Shown here: positions 8,001 through 17,545 of the stretch, one piece after another
Numbering within the stretch: position 1 is the stretch's first letter
How the letters are laid out: each line of letters starts with the position of its first letter
Assembly (NCBI RefSeq): GCF_000751775.1
Contig: NZ_CCRF01000039.1
Location: 30,728 to 94,727, forward strand
Origin: Caldibacillus thermoamylovorans
Lineage (GTDB): Bacteria > Bacillota > Bacilli > Bacillales > Caldibacillaceae
Direction of reading: 5' to 3'
Length of the DNA stretch: 64,000 nt
Made by a program: the position numbers and the translations under genes
The notes under the pieces: generated by a model
The model's input: the letters and a program-made list of their open reading frames with translations, nothing else
Told to the model about the DNA's origin: nothing
The model's database searches: none

Positions 8001-9206
8001 GTGAAATCAATCAAATTTATTCATTGTGCGGATTTGCATTTGGATAGTCCATTTGTCGGGCTAAAAAATATACCTGCCGCTATATACGAAAAAACAAAAC
8101 GCTCAACTTTTGCATCATTTTCAAAAATTGTTGAGGTCGCGATTAAGGAAAGGGTAGATTTCGTGATTATTGCCGGAGACTTATATGATGGGGAAGACCG
8201 CAGCATCCGGGCACAATTGTTTTTGCGAAGAGAAATGGAAAGGCTCGAACAGGAAGGGATTGGCGTTTTCCTCGTCCATGGAAACCATGATCATTTATCC
8301 GGCAGTTGGACGAAACTTGAATGGCCTAAAAATGTTTACCAGTTTCCGGCTACGGTAGAGGTCATTCCATATGAAACGAAAAATAAAACACGCATCCATT
8401 TCTACGGCTTCAGTTATCCAAAGAAACATGTCTTTGAACGGATGATTGATCATTACCAAAAAAAAGACGGAGCGGATTATCATATCGGTATTTTGCATGG
8501 CCACGATTCAAATAATCTTGCTCATTACAGCTATGCTCCATTTAAAGTGAAGGAGTTAATCGAAAAAGATTTTGATTATTGGGCACTTGGACATATTCAT
8601 AAATCACAAATTTTACATAAAGAGCCGATGATCCTGTATCCCGGTAATATTCAAGGAAGACATAAAAACGAAACGGGTGCAAAAGGTTGTTATTTAATCG
8701 AGATGGATCATTTTGAAACAAGATGGAAATTTATCGAAACAGCTCCGATCCGTTGGGAAACGTGGGAATTAACCGAAAAAGAACCGTTTCGTTGTTTTGA
8801 TGATTTTTATCAAACCATCATCGGAATAAAGGATTACTGGCGGCAAAAGGGAACCAATGTATTTTTACAAATAAATTTTAATGAAAACCAGTTTGATGTA
8901 TTGACAGACCGTATCGATCTTGAAGATATGTTACAACTTTTACAAGAAGGTGAAGAACAGCAAGATTGTTTTATTTGGATTTATCAACTCGATATTCAGG
9001 AAAATGACACGAACAGGCAAGTTATTTCCGATGAATTTTTTCAAGAATTATCAAAGCAATTTCAACATGTTGATATAAAAGAACCGCTCTCTTTTCTTTT
9101 TGATCATCCGAAAGTAAGAAAATATTTAGCTCCTTTAACCGAGGGAGAACAACAACACATTTTACATGAGGCTGAAAAACTCCTCTTTCGTCTATTGAAA
9201 GGGTAA
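8001..9206 (+). CDS. yhaO: YhaO, SbcD/Mre11-like DNA repair exonuclease subunit
   Basis: This is a 401-residue calcineurin-like metallophosphoesterase. All metal-binding motifs are present: CADLHLD (about residue 11), IAGDLYDGED, VHGNHDH, GILHGHD and GHIHKS. The GTG at 8001 is chosen because GGATGGGGAG precedes it and the product then begins directly with the beta-strand leading into motif I. The partner yhaN, an SbcC/Rad50-like ATPase, follows 60 bases later. By family analogy the pair processes DNA ends. YhaM, encoded next, is a 3'-5' exonuclease, which makes a nuclease operon. Confidence 0.9.
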   Translation: MKSIKFIHCADLHLDSPFVGLKNIPAAIYEKTKRSTFASFSKIVEVAIKERVDFVIIAGDLYDGEDRSIRAQLFLRREMERLEQEGIGVFLVHGNHDHLSGSWTKLEWPKNVYQFPATVEVIPYETKNKTRIHFYGFSYPKKHVFERMIDHYQKKDGADYHIGILHGHDSNNLAHYSYAPFKVKELIEKDFDYWALGHIHKSQILHKEPMILYPGNIQGRHKNETGAKGCYLIEMDHFETRWKFIETAPIRWETWELTEKEPFRCFDDFYQTIIGIKDYWRQKGTNVFLQINFNENQFDVLTDRIDLEDMLQLLQEGEEQQDCFIWIYQLDIQENDTNRQVISDEFFQELSKQFQHVDIKEPLSFLFDHPKVRKYLAPLTEGEQQHILHEAEKLLFRLLKG

Positions 9207-9266
9207 AAGTCCGGAACTAGGCGTGCTGCCACGGATGAAAAATGTTTTTCGCGAGGGGTGAAGATA

Positions 9267-12230
9267 ATGATTATAAAAGAGTTAGTCATCTATGGGTACG
9301 GAAAGTTTGAACAATACCATCTAAAGTTACAGCCATTTTCTTTGATTTATGGAAAAAATGAAGCAGGCAAGTCTACCATCATGTCTTTCATCCATAGCAT
9401 TCTTTTCGGCTTTCCATTGAAACAACAAAGTGAATTACGATATGAACCGAAAACAAGTTCCAAATATGGCGGTCGGATTGTTTTGGAAGACCCTGATTGG
9501 GGCATTGTCCAAATTGAACGGGTGAAAGGAAAAGCAATCGGTGATGTAACGGTAAAACTTGAAGACGGCACAATCGGTGATGAAGAATTGTTGCAAGTGA
9601 TTTTGGGTGGTATGGAAAAATCGACCTATCAATCAATCTATTCCTTTGATATTCATGGGTTACAAAATGTCCAAAAGGTGAAAGGGGAAGAGCTTGGGAA
9701 ATTTTTATTCTCGACAAGCGCGATTGGAACGGAACAAATTATGGAAACAGATCAGTTCCTTGATAAAGAAATGGACAAGCTGTTTAAACCAAACGGATCA
9801 AGGCCGGACATCAATAAACAAATAGCAAAGATGAAGGTGCTGGACAATCAATTAAAGGATGCCAAGAGAAAAATTATAAACTATGAAACTTTGTTGCAAA
9901 ATTTAACGAACACGGATAACCAACTGGAAGCTAAACGGAAACAAATGGCGGATATTCAACAGGAAATTTTTGAAAAGAAAGAATGGAATCGGATATATCC
10001 GTTGTTTATGCAGAGAAAAAATCTTGAGGAGAAACTCACGGAACTGGGTGAATTTCAGTTTCCAAGTAACGGAATTACCCGTTATGAAAAGTTGGCAGCT
10101 GAATTACGTACAATAAAAAAACGGCTCGTCCCGTTAAATGAACAATTGGAGGAAATAACAAAAGAGCTCGAAACGATTGAAGTAGATGAACGGATTACGG
10201 AGAATAAAGAACCAATCCAATTCATTGTCGAGGATTTACCGAATTACCGTCAAGAAGCCGGAAAGTTGAAAGAGCTAGCCGTCCAAATCAACCAAATTGA
10301 GGATGAGTTGCTGCAAATAAAGACTAAGTTACATTATCAAGGTGATCTAGAAGCGATCAAGCAATTTGACTTAAGTTTTGCCAAAAAAGATCAAATCATG
10401 AAGCTGGTAAAGAAACAAAGTCATCTGGATGAAAGAAAAAGGGAACTGGAGAAAAATGAAAATGAACTGGGGCAAAAATTAAAGCAGCAAAAATCATTTG
10501 TAAATGAACTTGCTCGCAGCCGCTTAAATGAAAAAGAACGGCTTCATTTGGAGAATGTACTCAAGCAGGAGCAAGAAATAAATGAAATTGAAAGCGAACT
10601 GAAGTGGATTGACAGTCAACTATCCCAGCTACAGAACAAACAATCGATTAAAAAATCAGGAAAAACGGCCTTACAGTTTGTGTTTGGTTGTATTTGTATA
10701 ATTACTCTTGCCTTATTTTGGTTTGATTATTGGCAAATAGCTTTGGGAATTTTATCGGCCTCAGTTTTATTTTCCCTGTTTCTCGTCATAACAGGATGGA
10801 GAAAAGCGTCGGATGCAACGATCAAAATGAATGAACCATTAATTTTGAAAAAGAGGCAATTGGAAAAGAAATATGATGAAATTCAGATCACTTCAGAAGA
10901 CATTGAACAAGCCCGTGAAAAATTGAATAAAGATCAGCTCATTGCTAAACAGGAAGAAATCGAGAATATTCGGCTCGAACAATTAGAACGGCAATTTGAC
11001 GAATTAGTTGCAAGTTTTGAACATTGGGAGAATGAAACAAGGGCCATCAATGATGAATTGCTGGAAATGGGAAGAAGTTACTTTTTACCGGACTATATGG
11101 CGAAACATCATTTAATGGAATGTTTTACACTGCTTGAACAGTTGAAAACACGCTGGAACGAAAAACAACGAATGTCCCAACAAATTGAGCATTTGAAAAT
11201 GATCCAGACAGAAAAAGAAGCGATTTTATCAAAATATGATTGGCTTTTTCATGCTTCCTCGCAAAACTATGAGGAAAGAGTACTGCTGCTCAAAACAGAA
11301 TTGAATAAACAATTGGAGCTTGAGAAAATTCAAGCTGAGAAACTGGCAAAACAACAAGAGCTCGTTAACCAAATTGCGACATGTAAAGCGGAATTGAAGC
11401 AAGTCGAACAGGAAATTAACGTATTATTCCAACAAGCAAACGTTGAAACGGAAGCTCAATTTTACTTAGTTGGAGAAAAAAATGAAAAACGGAACGAGTT
11501 ATTGAATGAATTCGAACTTGTTAATAAACAGTTGGCTCATTCGAACTTAAATCTTCCGGATGGAATGAACCTTATCCCTTCCTATGTGGATGAAACAACA
11601 TTTACCGAATTGAACCGAATAAAAGAGGCGATAGGCAAAGAAATTGAACAATTAGAGAAAGAACGGGTATCTATTCGCCATGAAATCACGTTGATAGAAG
11701 AAGGCGGTACCTATACAGAACTGTTACATCAATTTCATCAAGAAAAATACGAACTGGAAGAAATGGCGCGAACATGGGCTGTGTTTCAGACGGCAAAATA
11801 TGTTTTGCAAAAAGGGATGGAAAAATATAAGGTTGAACGTCTTCCAAAGGTTCTTTTACAGGCTTCTAAATATTTTTCTTTTATCACCGACGGGGCTTAT
11901 AAGCAGATTTTTCTTGATCAAGAAAGTGACCAACTGTTTGTCGAACGAAAGGATGGTATGCTTTTTACTCCTAATGAGGTCAGTCAGGCAACAGGAGAAC
12001 AATTGTATATCAGTTTACGCTTTGCCTTGGCTGTTCTTAGTTATAAGCAAAACCCGTACCCGTTCATTATTGATGATGGTTTTGTTCATTTTGATGAAGA
12101 CCGGCGAGACCAAATGATGTACTTGTTAAAGGAAATTTCTGCTGAATCCGGTGTTCAAATTCTTTTCTTTACATGCCATAATATTTTTAAAAGCTATTTT
12201 GATAGACAGCATTCGGTCGTTTTCCTTTGA
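9267..12230 (+). CDS. yhaN: YhaN, SbcC/Rad50-like coiled-coil AAA ATPase
   Basis: The 987-residue protein has an N-terminal Walker A (GKNEAGKST, residues 29-37) and long coiled coils. In the middle (about residues 470-510) are two hydrophobic stretches in place of a simple zinc hook, an arrangement characteristic of YhaN. A C-terminal ABC signature-like ATGEQLYISLR and Walker B FIIDDGFVHFDEDR close the ATPase. ATG 9267 follows GAGGGGTG; an upstream GTG (9258) is part of that ribosome-binding site. It presumably forms a complex with YhaO at the membrane. The next gene, yhaM, starts 95 bases downstream. Confidence 0.9.
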   Translation: MIIKELVIYGYGKFEQYHLKLQPFSLIYGKNEAGKSTIMSFIHSILFGFPLKQQSELRYEPKTSSKYGGRIVLEDPDWGIVQIERVKGKAIGDVTVKLEDGTIGDEELLQVILGGMEKSTYQSIYSFDIHGLQNVQKVKGEELGKFLFSTSAIGTEQIMETDQFLDKEMDKLFKPNGSRPDINKQIAKMKVLDNQLKDAKRKIINYETLLQNLTNTDNQLEAKRKQMADIQQEIFEKKEWNRIYPLFMQRKNLEEKLTELGEFQFPSNGITRYEKLAAELRTIKKRLVPLNEQLEEITKELETIEVDERITENKEPIQFIVEDLPNYRQEAGKLKELAVQINQIEDELLQIKTKLHYQGDLEAIKQFDLSFAKKDQIMKLVKKQSHLDERKRELEKNENELGQKLKQQKSFVNELARSRLNEKERLHLENVLKQEQEINEIESELKWIDSQLSQLQNKQSIKKSGKTALQFVFGCICIITLALFWFDYWQIALGILSASVLFSLFLVITGWRKASDATIKMNEPLILKKRQLEKKYDEIQITSEDIEQAREKLNKDQLIAKQEEIENIRLEQLERQFDELVASFEHWENETRAINDELLEMGRSYFLPDYMAKHHLMECFTLLEQLKTRWNEKQRMSQQIEHLKMIQTEKEAILSKYDWLFHASSQNYEERVLLLKTELNKQLELEKIQAEKLAKQQELVNQIATCKAELKQVEQEINVLFQQANVETEAQFYLVGEKNEKRNELLNEFELVNKQLAHSNLNLPDGMNLIPSYVDETTFTELNRIKEAIGKEIEQLEKERVSIRHEITLIEEGGTYTELLHQFHQEKYELEEMARTWAVFQTAKYVLQKGMEKYKVERLPKVLLQASKYFSFITDGAYKQIFLDQESDQLFVERKDGMLFTPNEVSQATGEQLYISLRFALAVLSYKQNPYPFIIDDGFVHFDEDRRDQMMYLLKEISAESGVQILFFTCHNIFKSYFDRQHSVVFL

Positions 12231-12325
12231 ATTTTGAATAATAATAGAGTTCGGGAATTCGATAAAAATGACGTAAAATCTATTCATTATGGTAAATAAG
12301 TTAATAGGAGTCGGGAGGAACGTGT

Positions 12326-13270
12326 ATGACTAAAGGAGTCCGCTTTTATGAGGCTGGTGAACAGGTTGAACAATATTTTTTAATTAAAAGTGCTGCCAAA
12401 GGAATGGCCAGTAACGGGAAACCGTTTTTAACATTAATTCTCCAAGATAAAACCGGGGCCATTGAAGCAAAACTTTGGGATATTACCGAAGAGCTAGAAA
12501 AGACATATGTTGAACAAACGATTGTTAAAGTAATGGGTGATATTCAAAGTTATCGGGGGAAATTACAATTGCGGATTCGGAAAATTAGAACGCTGTCCCC
12601 GCAAGAAAACATTCCGGTGGACATGTTTATTGAAAAAGCACCGGTTGAAGCAGATGTAATGCTTAGTAAAATTAATCAATGCATTTTTGAAATGACCAAT
12701 CCGAAAATTCAGCGGATTACCCGTTATTTGATGAAAAAATATGAAAAGCCGTTTTTGGAGTACCCGGCGGCCACGAAAAATCATCATGAATATTACTCCG
12801 GTCTTGCTTATCATGTTGTATCCATGCTCGATTTGGCAAAAGCGATTGTCGCGCTTTATCCGAGTCTGAATAAAGATCTGTTATATGCCGGTGTGATTTT
12901 GCATGATTTAGGCAAAGTCATTGAATTATCGGGTCCAGTATCACCATCTTATACAATAGAAGGAACATTGCTTGGACATATCACCTTAATGGTCGGTGAA
13001 ATTGGAAAAGCAGCCGATGAATTAGAAATTACCGGCGAAGAGGTTACTGTCTTGCAACATTTAATCCTCAGTCATCATGGAAAAGCTGAATGGGGGAGTC
13101 CGAAGCCGCCGCTGATCCGAGAAGCAGAGGTCTTACATTATATTGACAATCTTGATGCCAAAATTAATATGTTAAACCGGGTTCTTGATAAAACAAAACC
13201 CGGTGATTTCAGTGAACGGTTATTTGCCTTGGACAACCGATCTTTTTACAAACCAAGCTTTCAAGAATAA
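12326..13270 (+). CDS. yhaM: YhaM, 3'-5' exoribonuclease
   Basis: This 314-residue protein has an N-terminal OB-fold nucleic-acid-binding domain (about residues 12-90) and a C-terminal HD phosphohydrolase domain with [16 protein letters not shown] and a later LSHHG histidine pair. The layout is that of YhaM, a metal-dependent 3'-5' exonuclease acting on RNA and short DNA. GGGAGG precedes the ATG. It ends the yhaO-yhaN-yhaM operon; yhaL follows 73 bases later. Confidence 0.93.
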   Translation: MTKGVRFYEAGEQVEQYFLIKSAAKGMASNGKPFLTLILQDKTGAIEAKLWDITEELEKTYVEQTIVKVMGDIQSYRGKLQLRIRKIRTLSPQENIPVDMFIEKAPVEADVMLSKINQCIFEMTNPKIQRITRYLMKKYEKPFLEYPAATKNHHEYYSGLAYHVVSMLDLAKAIVALYPSLNKDLLYAGVILHDLGKVIELSGPVSPSYTIEGTLLGHITLMVGEIGKAADELEITGEEVTVLQHLILSHHGKAEWGSPKPPLIREAEVLHYIDNLDAKINMLNRVLDKTKPGDFSERLFALDNRSFYKPSFQE

Positions 13271-13343
13271 GCTTGTCATAAAAAATCTCCTATATGAATA
13301 TGCTTGTACAAATAATAGTTTTAAAGGATAGGAGGTTTCGTTT

Positions 13344-13526
13344 ATGGTTGTCCCATTTTGGATTTGGTTGGTTGTGGCCGGTATTGTGATCAGTGCATAT
13401 ATGACGATTCGAACTAATCGGGAAGAAAAGGAAATGGAGTTAAGAGAAGCAGAGCAAGAAGGAGACATTTATATAAAAAGAATGGAAGAAGAAAAGGAAA
13501 AACGGAAACAGTTTCATGAAGCATAA
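13344..13526 (+). CDS. yhaL: YhaL, small membrane sporulation protein
   Basis: The 60-residue product has one N-terminal transmembrane helix (about residues 2-22, VVPFWIWLVVAGIVISAYM) and a highly charged Glu/Lys coiled-coil tail. Size, layout and position between yhaM and prsA match YhaL. A good GGAGG precedes the ATG. The stop is followed by the hairpin shared with prsA. Confidence 0.85.
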   Translation: MVVPFWIWLVVAGIVISAYMTIRTNREEKEMELREAEQEGDIYIKRMEEEKEKRKQFHEA

Positions 13527-13530
13527 GGAG

Positions 13531-13585
13531 GAAAAAAACAGCTTTCCCAAGCGTGGTCGATAATTTTGACCTCATGGGAAAGCTG
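13531..13585 (-). terminator. Terminator of prsA
   Basis: CAGCTTTCCCA (13539-13549) pairs with TGGGAAAGCTG (13575-13585). On the minus strand the stem is followed by TTTTTTTC, giving a good terminator for prsA. On the + strand there is no T tract, so it serves yhaL poorly. Confidence 0.85.
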
Positions 13586-13640
13586 TTGTTGTGAATATTG
13601 ACTTCATCCTTCGATTGAAATTGTGGATGAAGGAGGATCA

Positions 13641-14516
13641 TTATTTTTTAGATCCTGTCTCAACGGAATTTTTCAAAATGTCTTTCAAGTCTTTGTCATT
13701 GATTTTTACATCTGCATTTTTAACTGCTTCATCCACAGCTTTTTGAACGGTAGCTGAATCAAGTTTTGATTGCTTCACTTTATCTACCAGTTCTGATTTC
13801 ATTTTGTCAAATGATTTGACATCTTTTTTCTCTGTTACTTTTGTTGCTTGGATGATATGGTAGCCATAGTCCGTTTTGACCGGATCACTAATTTCATTTT
13901 CCTTAAGCTTATAGGCGGCAACTGTAAACTCACGAGTAAGTTGATCAGGGTTCAACTCACCTAAATCTCCGCCTTTTTCAGCTGTCGCCGTATCTGTTGA
14001 CAGTTCTTTTGCCAATGCGGCGAAATCTTCACCATTAGCTAATCTTTGTTTCACTTGTTTTGCCGTTTCTTCATCAGCAACAAGAATATGGCGTGCCGTT
14101 ACCGTTTTTGTTTCAATCCCGTATTGTTCCTTTAACTCATCATTTGTCACTTTGATTTTATCTTTTGCCGCTTTTTCTTGGAGTAGTGAAAATTCAAGAA
14201 TGTCTTTCAATTCATCCTCACTTGAAATGCCCATTTGAGCTAACCAACTTTGGAAATTATCTCCATAAGCGTCCTTGTATTGTTTTAATGCATTATCTAC
14301 TTCTTTATCAGAAACCTTATATTTGTCAGACAAAACTTGTTTGTATACAAGTTCTTTCAGAGTGGATTCGCCATATCGATCTTTCAGTGTTTGGTAGAAC
14401 TCATCTTGGCTAATATTTCCCGCATCCGACTCAACAATTGCTTTCCCGTTATTGCAAGCAGTTAAAGTGAGTAGACCGGCTGCCAATGTAAAAGTTAACA
14501 GGTATTTCTTCTTCAT
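13641..14516 (-). CDS. prsA: PrsA, extracytoplasmic foldase lipoprotein
   Basis: The 291-residue lipoprotein has a signal peptide with lipobox LTAC (lipidated Cys21). A central parvulin-type peptidyl-prolyl isomerase domain runs from about 135 to 225 (TARHILV ... GGDLGEL ... YGYHIIQAT), flanked by chaperone-like helices. PrsA folds secreted proteins after Sec translocation and is normally essential in Bacillus. The frame could begin four codons earlier at TTG, but that codon abuts AGGAG; ATG 14516 gives the canonical MKKKYLL start. The protein is typical in length. Confidence 0.95.
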   Translation of the reverse strand: MKKKYLLTFTLAAGLLTLTACNNGKAIVESDAGNISQDEFYQTLKDRYGESTLKELVYKQVLSDKYKVSDKEVDNALKQYKDAYGDNFQSWLAQMGISSEDELKDILEFSLLQEKAAKDKIKVTNDELKEQYGIETKTVTARHILVADEETAKQVKQRLANGEDFAALAKELSTDTATAEKGGDLGELNPDQLTREFTVAAYKLKENEISDPVKTDYGYHIIQATKVTEKKDVKSFDKMKSELVDKVKQSKLDSATVQKAVDEAVKNADVKINDKDLKDILKNSVETGSKK

Positions 14517-14918
14517 CAGATTGAACAACTCCTAATCATTTGATTTAATGCTTGTTTCATTTTACCACAAATTTAACTATATCATAATAAAAACAAACAA
14601 ACAAAAAAATTATTTTCTGTATCAGTTGAAATTACAGGATCAATTGTCATATTTCGGGAAATTGGTAACCGTCAAATAACTGGATATTTTTTTCTACCTT
14701 AACGACGAGTCAAGTCCCCCATGTTAAAATTTTCGAGATTAAAAAAAGATATGGAGGGGACTGTTTACCCGCATGCGTCCGATTAGTTCAACTAACCATC
14801 AGTGGGGGGATAGATGACTCACCGATGGAAGTTTCGCTGTATAAACTAGGTGTTTTCACTAAACAATTTTTGCACAAATACATAGGATATATTGAATTCG
14901 ATAAAGGAGGTATGACAG
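14517..14918. other. prsA upstream region with structured repeat copy 1
   Basis: About 400 bases separate divergent prsA from the first YjcZ-type gene. They contain the prsA promoter region (AT-rich, 14530-14690), repeat copy 1 (14693-14837) and a short segment leading to the AAAGGAGG at 14903-14910. No additional protein gene is convincing. Confidence 0.5.
14693..14837 (+). mobile_element. Structured repeat copy 1 (IS200/IS605-derived, omega-RNA-like)
   Basis: First of six similar elements of about 140 bp. It follows TTTTT rather than TTTAT. A stem pairs GTCCCC...CAT with ATG..GGGGAC. The core GCATGCGTCCGATTAGTTCA is followed by CTAACC, then a hairpin CATCAGTGG with CACCGATG and the end GGAAGTTTCGC. 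The stem differs in sequence from other copies yet stays paired. Confidence 0.65.
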
Positions 14919-15002
14919 ATGACAGTACCGAATGCCAGCCCGTTTGTTCTAATTGTCGTGCTGTTTATTTTATTAATCATTGTAGGGTGTTCGTATTTGT
15001 AA
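14919..15002 (+). CDS. YjcZ-family small sporulation protein (SscA-like), copy A
   Basis: This 27-residue peptide begins MTVPNASPF and continues into the hydrophobic VLIVVLFILLIIVG stretch that defines the YjcZ/SscA family of tiny spore-assembly membrane peptides. The ribosome-binding site AAAGGAGG at 14903-14910 is 8 nt before ATG 14919. A different frame opening at ATG 14912 is only one base from that site and encodes no recognisable family. The usual Gly/Tyr-rich N-terminus is replaced by VPNASP, and the C-terminus is CSYL. A second family member lies 55 bases downstream. Confidence 0.78.
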   Translation: MTVPNASPFVLIVVLFILLIIVGCSYL

Positions 15003-15057
15003 TAGGAAAAATGAACCTTAAGTGATAAACAAGTGAATGTATAAAGGAGGTGTCATT

Positions 15058-15147
15058 ATGTCTGAAGGATATCATGGCGGAGGATTTGCATTGATTGTTG
15101 TCTTGTTTATCTTGCTTATCATCGTTGGTGCAGCGTACATTTGGTAA
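15058..15147 (+). CDS. YjcZ-family small sporulation protein (SscA-like), copy B
   Basis: This 29-residue peptide, MSEGYHGGGFALIVVLFILL then IIVGAAYIW, is a textbook YjcZ-family member: a Gly/Tyr-rich head and a single hydrophobic helix. A strong AAAGGAGGTG at 15043-15052 precedes ATG 15058. SscA is a member encoded near prsA/hpr in B. subtilis and needed for proper coat assembly. The two tandem genes here are probably co-transcribed during sporulation, and both lie between repeat copies 1 and 2. Confidence 0.88.
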   Translation: MSEGYHGGGFALIVVLFILLIIVGAAYIW

Positions 15148-15241
15148 ATAATGCAGGTAGAAGAAATTCCGGCACCGTTTTGCCATACTTGCATAGTCAA
15201 CTTGTATTGGCTTAAATCGAGACGACAGGAAAAATAGTAAA

Positions 15242-15278
15242 GGGGCAATTCATCCACTGGATTGCCCCAAAAATTTAT
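15242..15278 (+). terminator. Hairpin after the YjcZ pair
   Basis: GGGGCAAT (15242-15249) pairs with ATTGCCCC (15261-15268), followed by AAAAATTTAT. The U tract is weak. The TTTAT at 15274-15278 is the left flank of repeat copy 2, so insertion may have replaced the original tail. Confidence 0.5.
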
Positions 15279-15420
15279 CACACCTTAACAGCAAGTCAAG
15301 TCCTCCACCTCAAGATTTTCAAATTTACAAAGAAGATAGGTGGGGGATGGGCTGCCCGCATAAGTCCGATTTGTTCAACTAACCATCAGTGGGGAGAGAT
15401 GCCCCACTGATAGAAGTTCA
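15279..15420 (+). mobile_element. Structured repeat copy 2 (IS200/IS605-derived, omega-RNA-like)
   Basis: It directly follows TTTAT (15274-15278). The first stem is the longest of the family: TCCTCCACCT pairs with AGGTGGGGGA over 10 bp with one G-T. The core is GCATAAGTCCGATTTGTTCA then ACTAACC, followed by hairpin ATCAGTGGGG with CCCCACTGAT. The end is GAAGTTCA, lacking the full GAAGTTTCAC. It is in the same orientation as copy 1, 586 bp away. Confidence 0.7.
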
Positions 15421-15422
15421 TT

Positions 15423-15626
15423 TTATGTAAATAACATCGCCACATATGATGAGAGCAATAAAATTATCGTAGAAATATTTGTAGTATGGATGATGGTATG
15501 ATGTTTCTCTTCCGGGATCTCTTTTTGGATACAAAATCTATACATAAGAATATTCAAATAAAAAATGATAATAGTGGCTAAAATAAGAAAAACAATAAGC
15601 AAAAGCATCCCCTCCCAGTACGTCAA
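15423..15626 (-). CDS. Possible small two-helix membrane protein
   Basis: The frame encodes up to 67 residues with two hydrophobic helices (LLLIVFLILATIIIFYLNIL and a C-terminal IILLLSSYVAML) and a short loop containing Cys and His. The start is unclear: TTG 15626 has only a weak upstream purine stretch, and the internal ATG at residue 7 abuts GGGAGGGG without spacing. Its stop lies three bases beyond repeat copy 2. I do not recognise the family. Confidence 0.4.
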   Translation of the reverse strand: MTYWEGMLLLIVFLILATIIIFYLNILMYRFCIQKEIPEEKHHTIIHTTNISTIILLLSSYVAMLFT

Positions 15627-16215
15627 GCATAACTTTCTCTATATTAAATCACTCTTCACCCTTAACATCCACTTCATTAGAAATTAAGATTCTTTGATGG
15701 TCAAAATTGCGTAGTATACACTATTTTACTCAATAATACTTTTTTTCGATAAATGAAAAGAAGTTTTAAAGTATTAAGAGGTAATTCCGTTTTAAATAGA
15801 TATTAATAATGTAATATAATATACATCAAAAGCAAAGTAAAAATATATGTATGATCAATGAACAAATATTTAGAAGCCAGTATGAAATATCTCCATCTAC
15901 CTGTAGTATAATAAGTACAGTTGAAATCCCAACCCTAAAGGTAAAAAATTTTTCTTAGCTTCTATCAGGATTTAGTCAAAAGATAAATTCTATCATAACT
16001 GCGATGGTATTAAAGACTATATGGATTCGAAAACAATCGTCTTAAATGATTGTGATAATGTTTGGTCGAACTTGGACATGTTTTTTTGTATACAGATGCC
16101 AAATCATTTAAGTACTAACATACTTTACAGCGGGTTTCATAAAAAATCAATGGGAAAATGAAAAAAGATTTTGACGGAAGATGACAAAAGATGACAAGTT
16201 GAAGGATGATAGACA
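15627..16215. other. 589-base AT-rich intergenic region upstream of yhaI
   Basis: No open frame with a ribosome-binding site was found. The region is very AT-rich and holds an 11-bp dyad, CTTAAATGATT (16041-16051) with AATCATTTAAG (16102-16112), spaced by 50 bases. Promoters for yhaI are likely in its last 150 bases. Confidence 0.4.
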
Positions 16216-16554
16216 ATGATGGATGAATTGTTAAAGCGGATCGAAAGGCTGGAATATTATCAACAATTACTACTTGAGATCGTGAATACTAATGATTACC
16301 CCTTCACAAAATTAATCATTCAGAAAAAACTAGGGCCGGAAGAAGTTTTGGAATTCCAACATCTTTGTGAATATATGAACAATAAACTCCAAGAACAAAA
16401 AGCGGAAGGATTATTATATTTTTATCCGCTTCTTAAAGAGTTCTCTGATAAATTGAACAGAAAACTGGAGGTGAAAGAAACTGTTGAATCCTGTTTACAA
16501 CAATATCTTTATGTTGAGTTAATGACCGAATTTAAGAAATGCTTACTCGGCTAA
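16216..16554 (+). CDS. yhaI: YhaI, DUF1878 family protein
   Basis: The 112-residue, soluble, helical and charged protein matches the DUF1878/YhaI family, whose function is unknown. AAGGATGAT precedes ATG 16216; ATG 16219 is also possible. The 3' end overlaps the convergent hpr gene by four bases. Being beside hpr is the conserved context. Confidence 0.8.
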   Translation: MMDELLKRIERLEYYQQLLLEIVNTNDYPFTKLIIQKKLGPEEVLEFQHLCEYMNNKLQEQKAEGLLYFYPLLKEFSDKLNRKLEVKETVESCLQQYLYVELMTEFKKCLLG

Positions 16555-17117
16555 ACCACTTCTTTTTCCTTGTTATCTTTTTCTTTTATATCCTTATGAT
16601 GTATGTTCAGTTTTTCTATATCTGTGTATGTTTTTTTGAAAATATCCATAAAGTCATCACCGTATATATTACGGACGATGGCTATTAACTCTAATATATC
16701 GGGATATTTGCCATAAATATCTTTCAAAGGCTTAGCACCCATTAAAATTGCATGTTTTGACGGATCAAATTTCTCTAGTAATTCAATGATAAGGTTTTCG
16801 CCTTTTTCCGTTAAACGGATATACGTATTTCTTTTATCCTCGACCTTCTTGGAAAAAGTCAAGTAACCCCTTTCTTCCAACTTTTTTGAAAAATTGAAAG
16901 CAGTTGAAACATGCATGACACCAAATTTGGCAATATCGGATATGGATGCTCCGTGTAAATGGTAGGCGATCCATAAAATATGATGTTCGTTGATATTCAA
17001 ATTGTATGGTTTGATCCATTGTTGCCAGTCTTTTTCTATGGCCTTCCAAAGTGCTTTTCCCAATTGTGAAATTTTTTGTGTAAATAAAAGCGCTTCAAGT
17101 TTTGAAAAATCTTCCAT
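16551..17117 (-). CDS. hpr: Hpr (ScoC), MarR-family transition-state regulator
   Basis: This 188-residue winged-helix protein begins [21 protein letters not shown] MarR-type DNA-binding region (about 55-110, [20 protein letters not shown] and [14 protein letters not shown] wing) is followed by a helical dimerisation tail and a Lys/Glu-rich C-terminus. Hpr represses extracellular protease, transport and sporulation genes during the transition to stationary phase. AGAAGGTGATGAT precedes ATG 17117; upstream in-frame codons lack a site. Confidence 0.93.
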   Translation of the reverse strand: MEDFSKLEALLFTQKISQLGKALWKAIEKDWQQWIKPYNLNINEHHILWIAYHLHGASISDIAKFGVMHVSTAFNFSKKLEERGYLTFSKKVEDKRNTYIRLTEKGENLIIELLEKFDPSKHAILMGAKPLKDIYGKYPDILELIAIVRNIYGDDFMDIFKKTYTDIEKLNIHHKDIKEKDNKEKEVV

Positions 17118-17545
17118 ATCATCACCTTCTACTTTTTGATTTAACATTGTGGTAAAAAAGAGAAAATTAATGAAAACTCAGGCATCCGAGCTTTAGGCGA
17201 CTCGTGACGTGTAGTAAACCCAATAAAAATAACACTTCATTTCAAATTGAACAAATTCCGACCTTTTACCTATTTCCCTTTTTACACTATTCTGTCATGT
17301 ATGTTTCAAAAAATTTTATTATATTATTTCAAAATTCTACATTGATCACAAAAAATCCTTTTTATTTTGAAAAAATTTTTTGTTTTTATAATATAACTTT
17401 ATGGTCGCACCAAAAAAGTTTTACGTAAATTTTTAGAAAAGATTTGTATATCGGTCGAAAATTCCGTAAATTTTAAAAAGTACGCTTTTGGGTAAAGGAA
17501 AGAGAACTTGGGTTACTTTCCAAGTTCTCTTTCACTGAAAAGCAA
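17118..17545. other. Intergenic region between hpr and trpP
   Basis: About 430 bases, AT-rich from 17220 to 17450, with no convincing gene. The promoter of hpr should lie at the left end. The trpP terminator occupies 17498-17533. Confidence 0.45.
17498..17533 (-). terminator. Terminator of trpP
   Basis: AAAGAGAACTTGG and CCAAGTTCTCTTT form a 13-bp stem just after the trpP stop. The minus-strand tail is moderately T-rich. Confidence 0.75.

Noticed and set aside
14825..15025. A 66-codon + frame covering the first YjcZ-type gene
   Set aside because: It has no ribosome-binding site at its start. The overlapping 27-residue frame at 14919 has ideal spacing and a recognisable family sequence.
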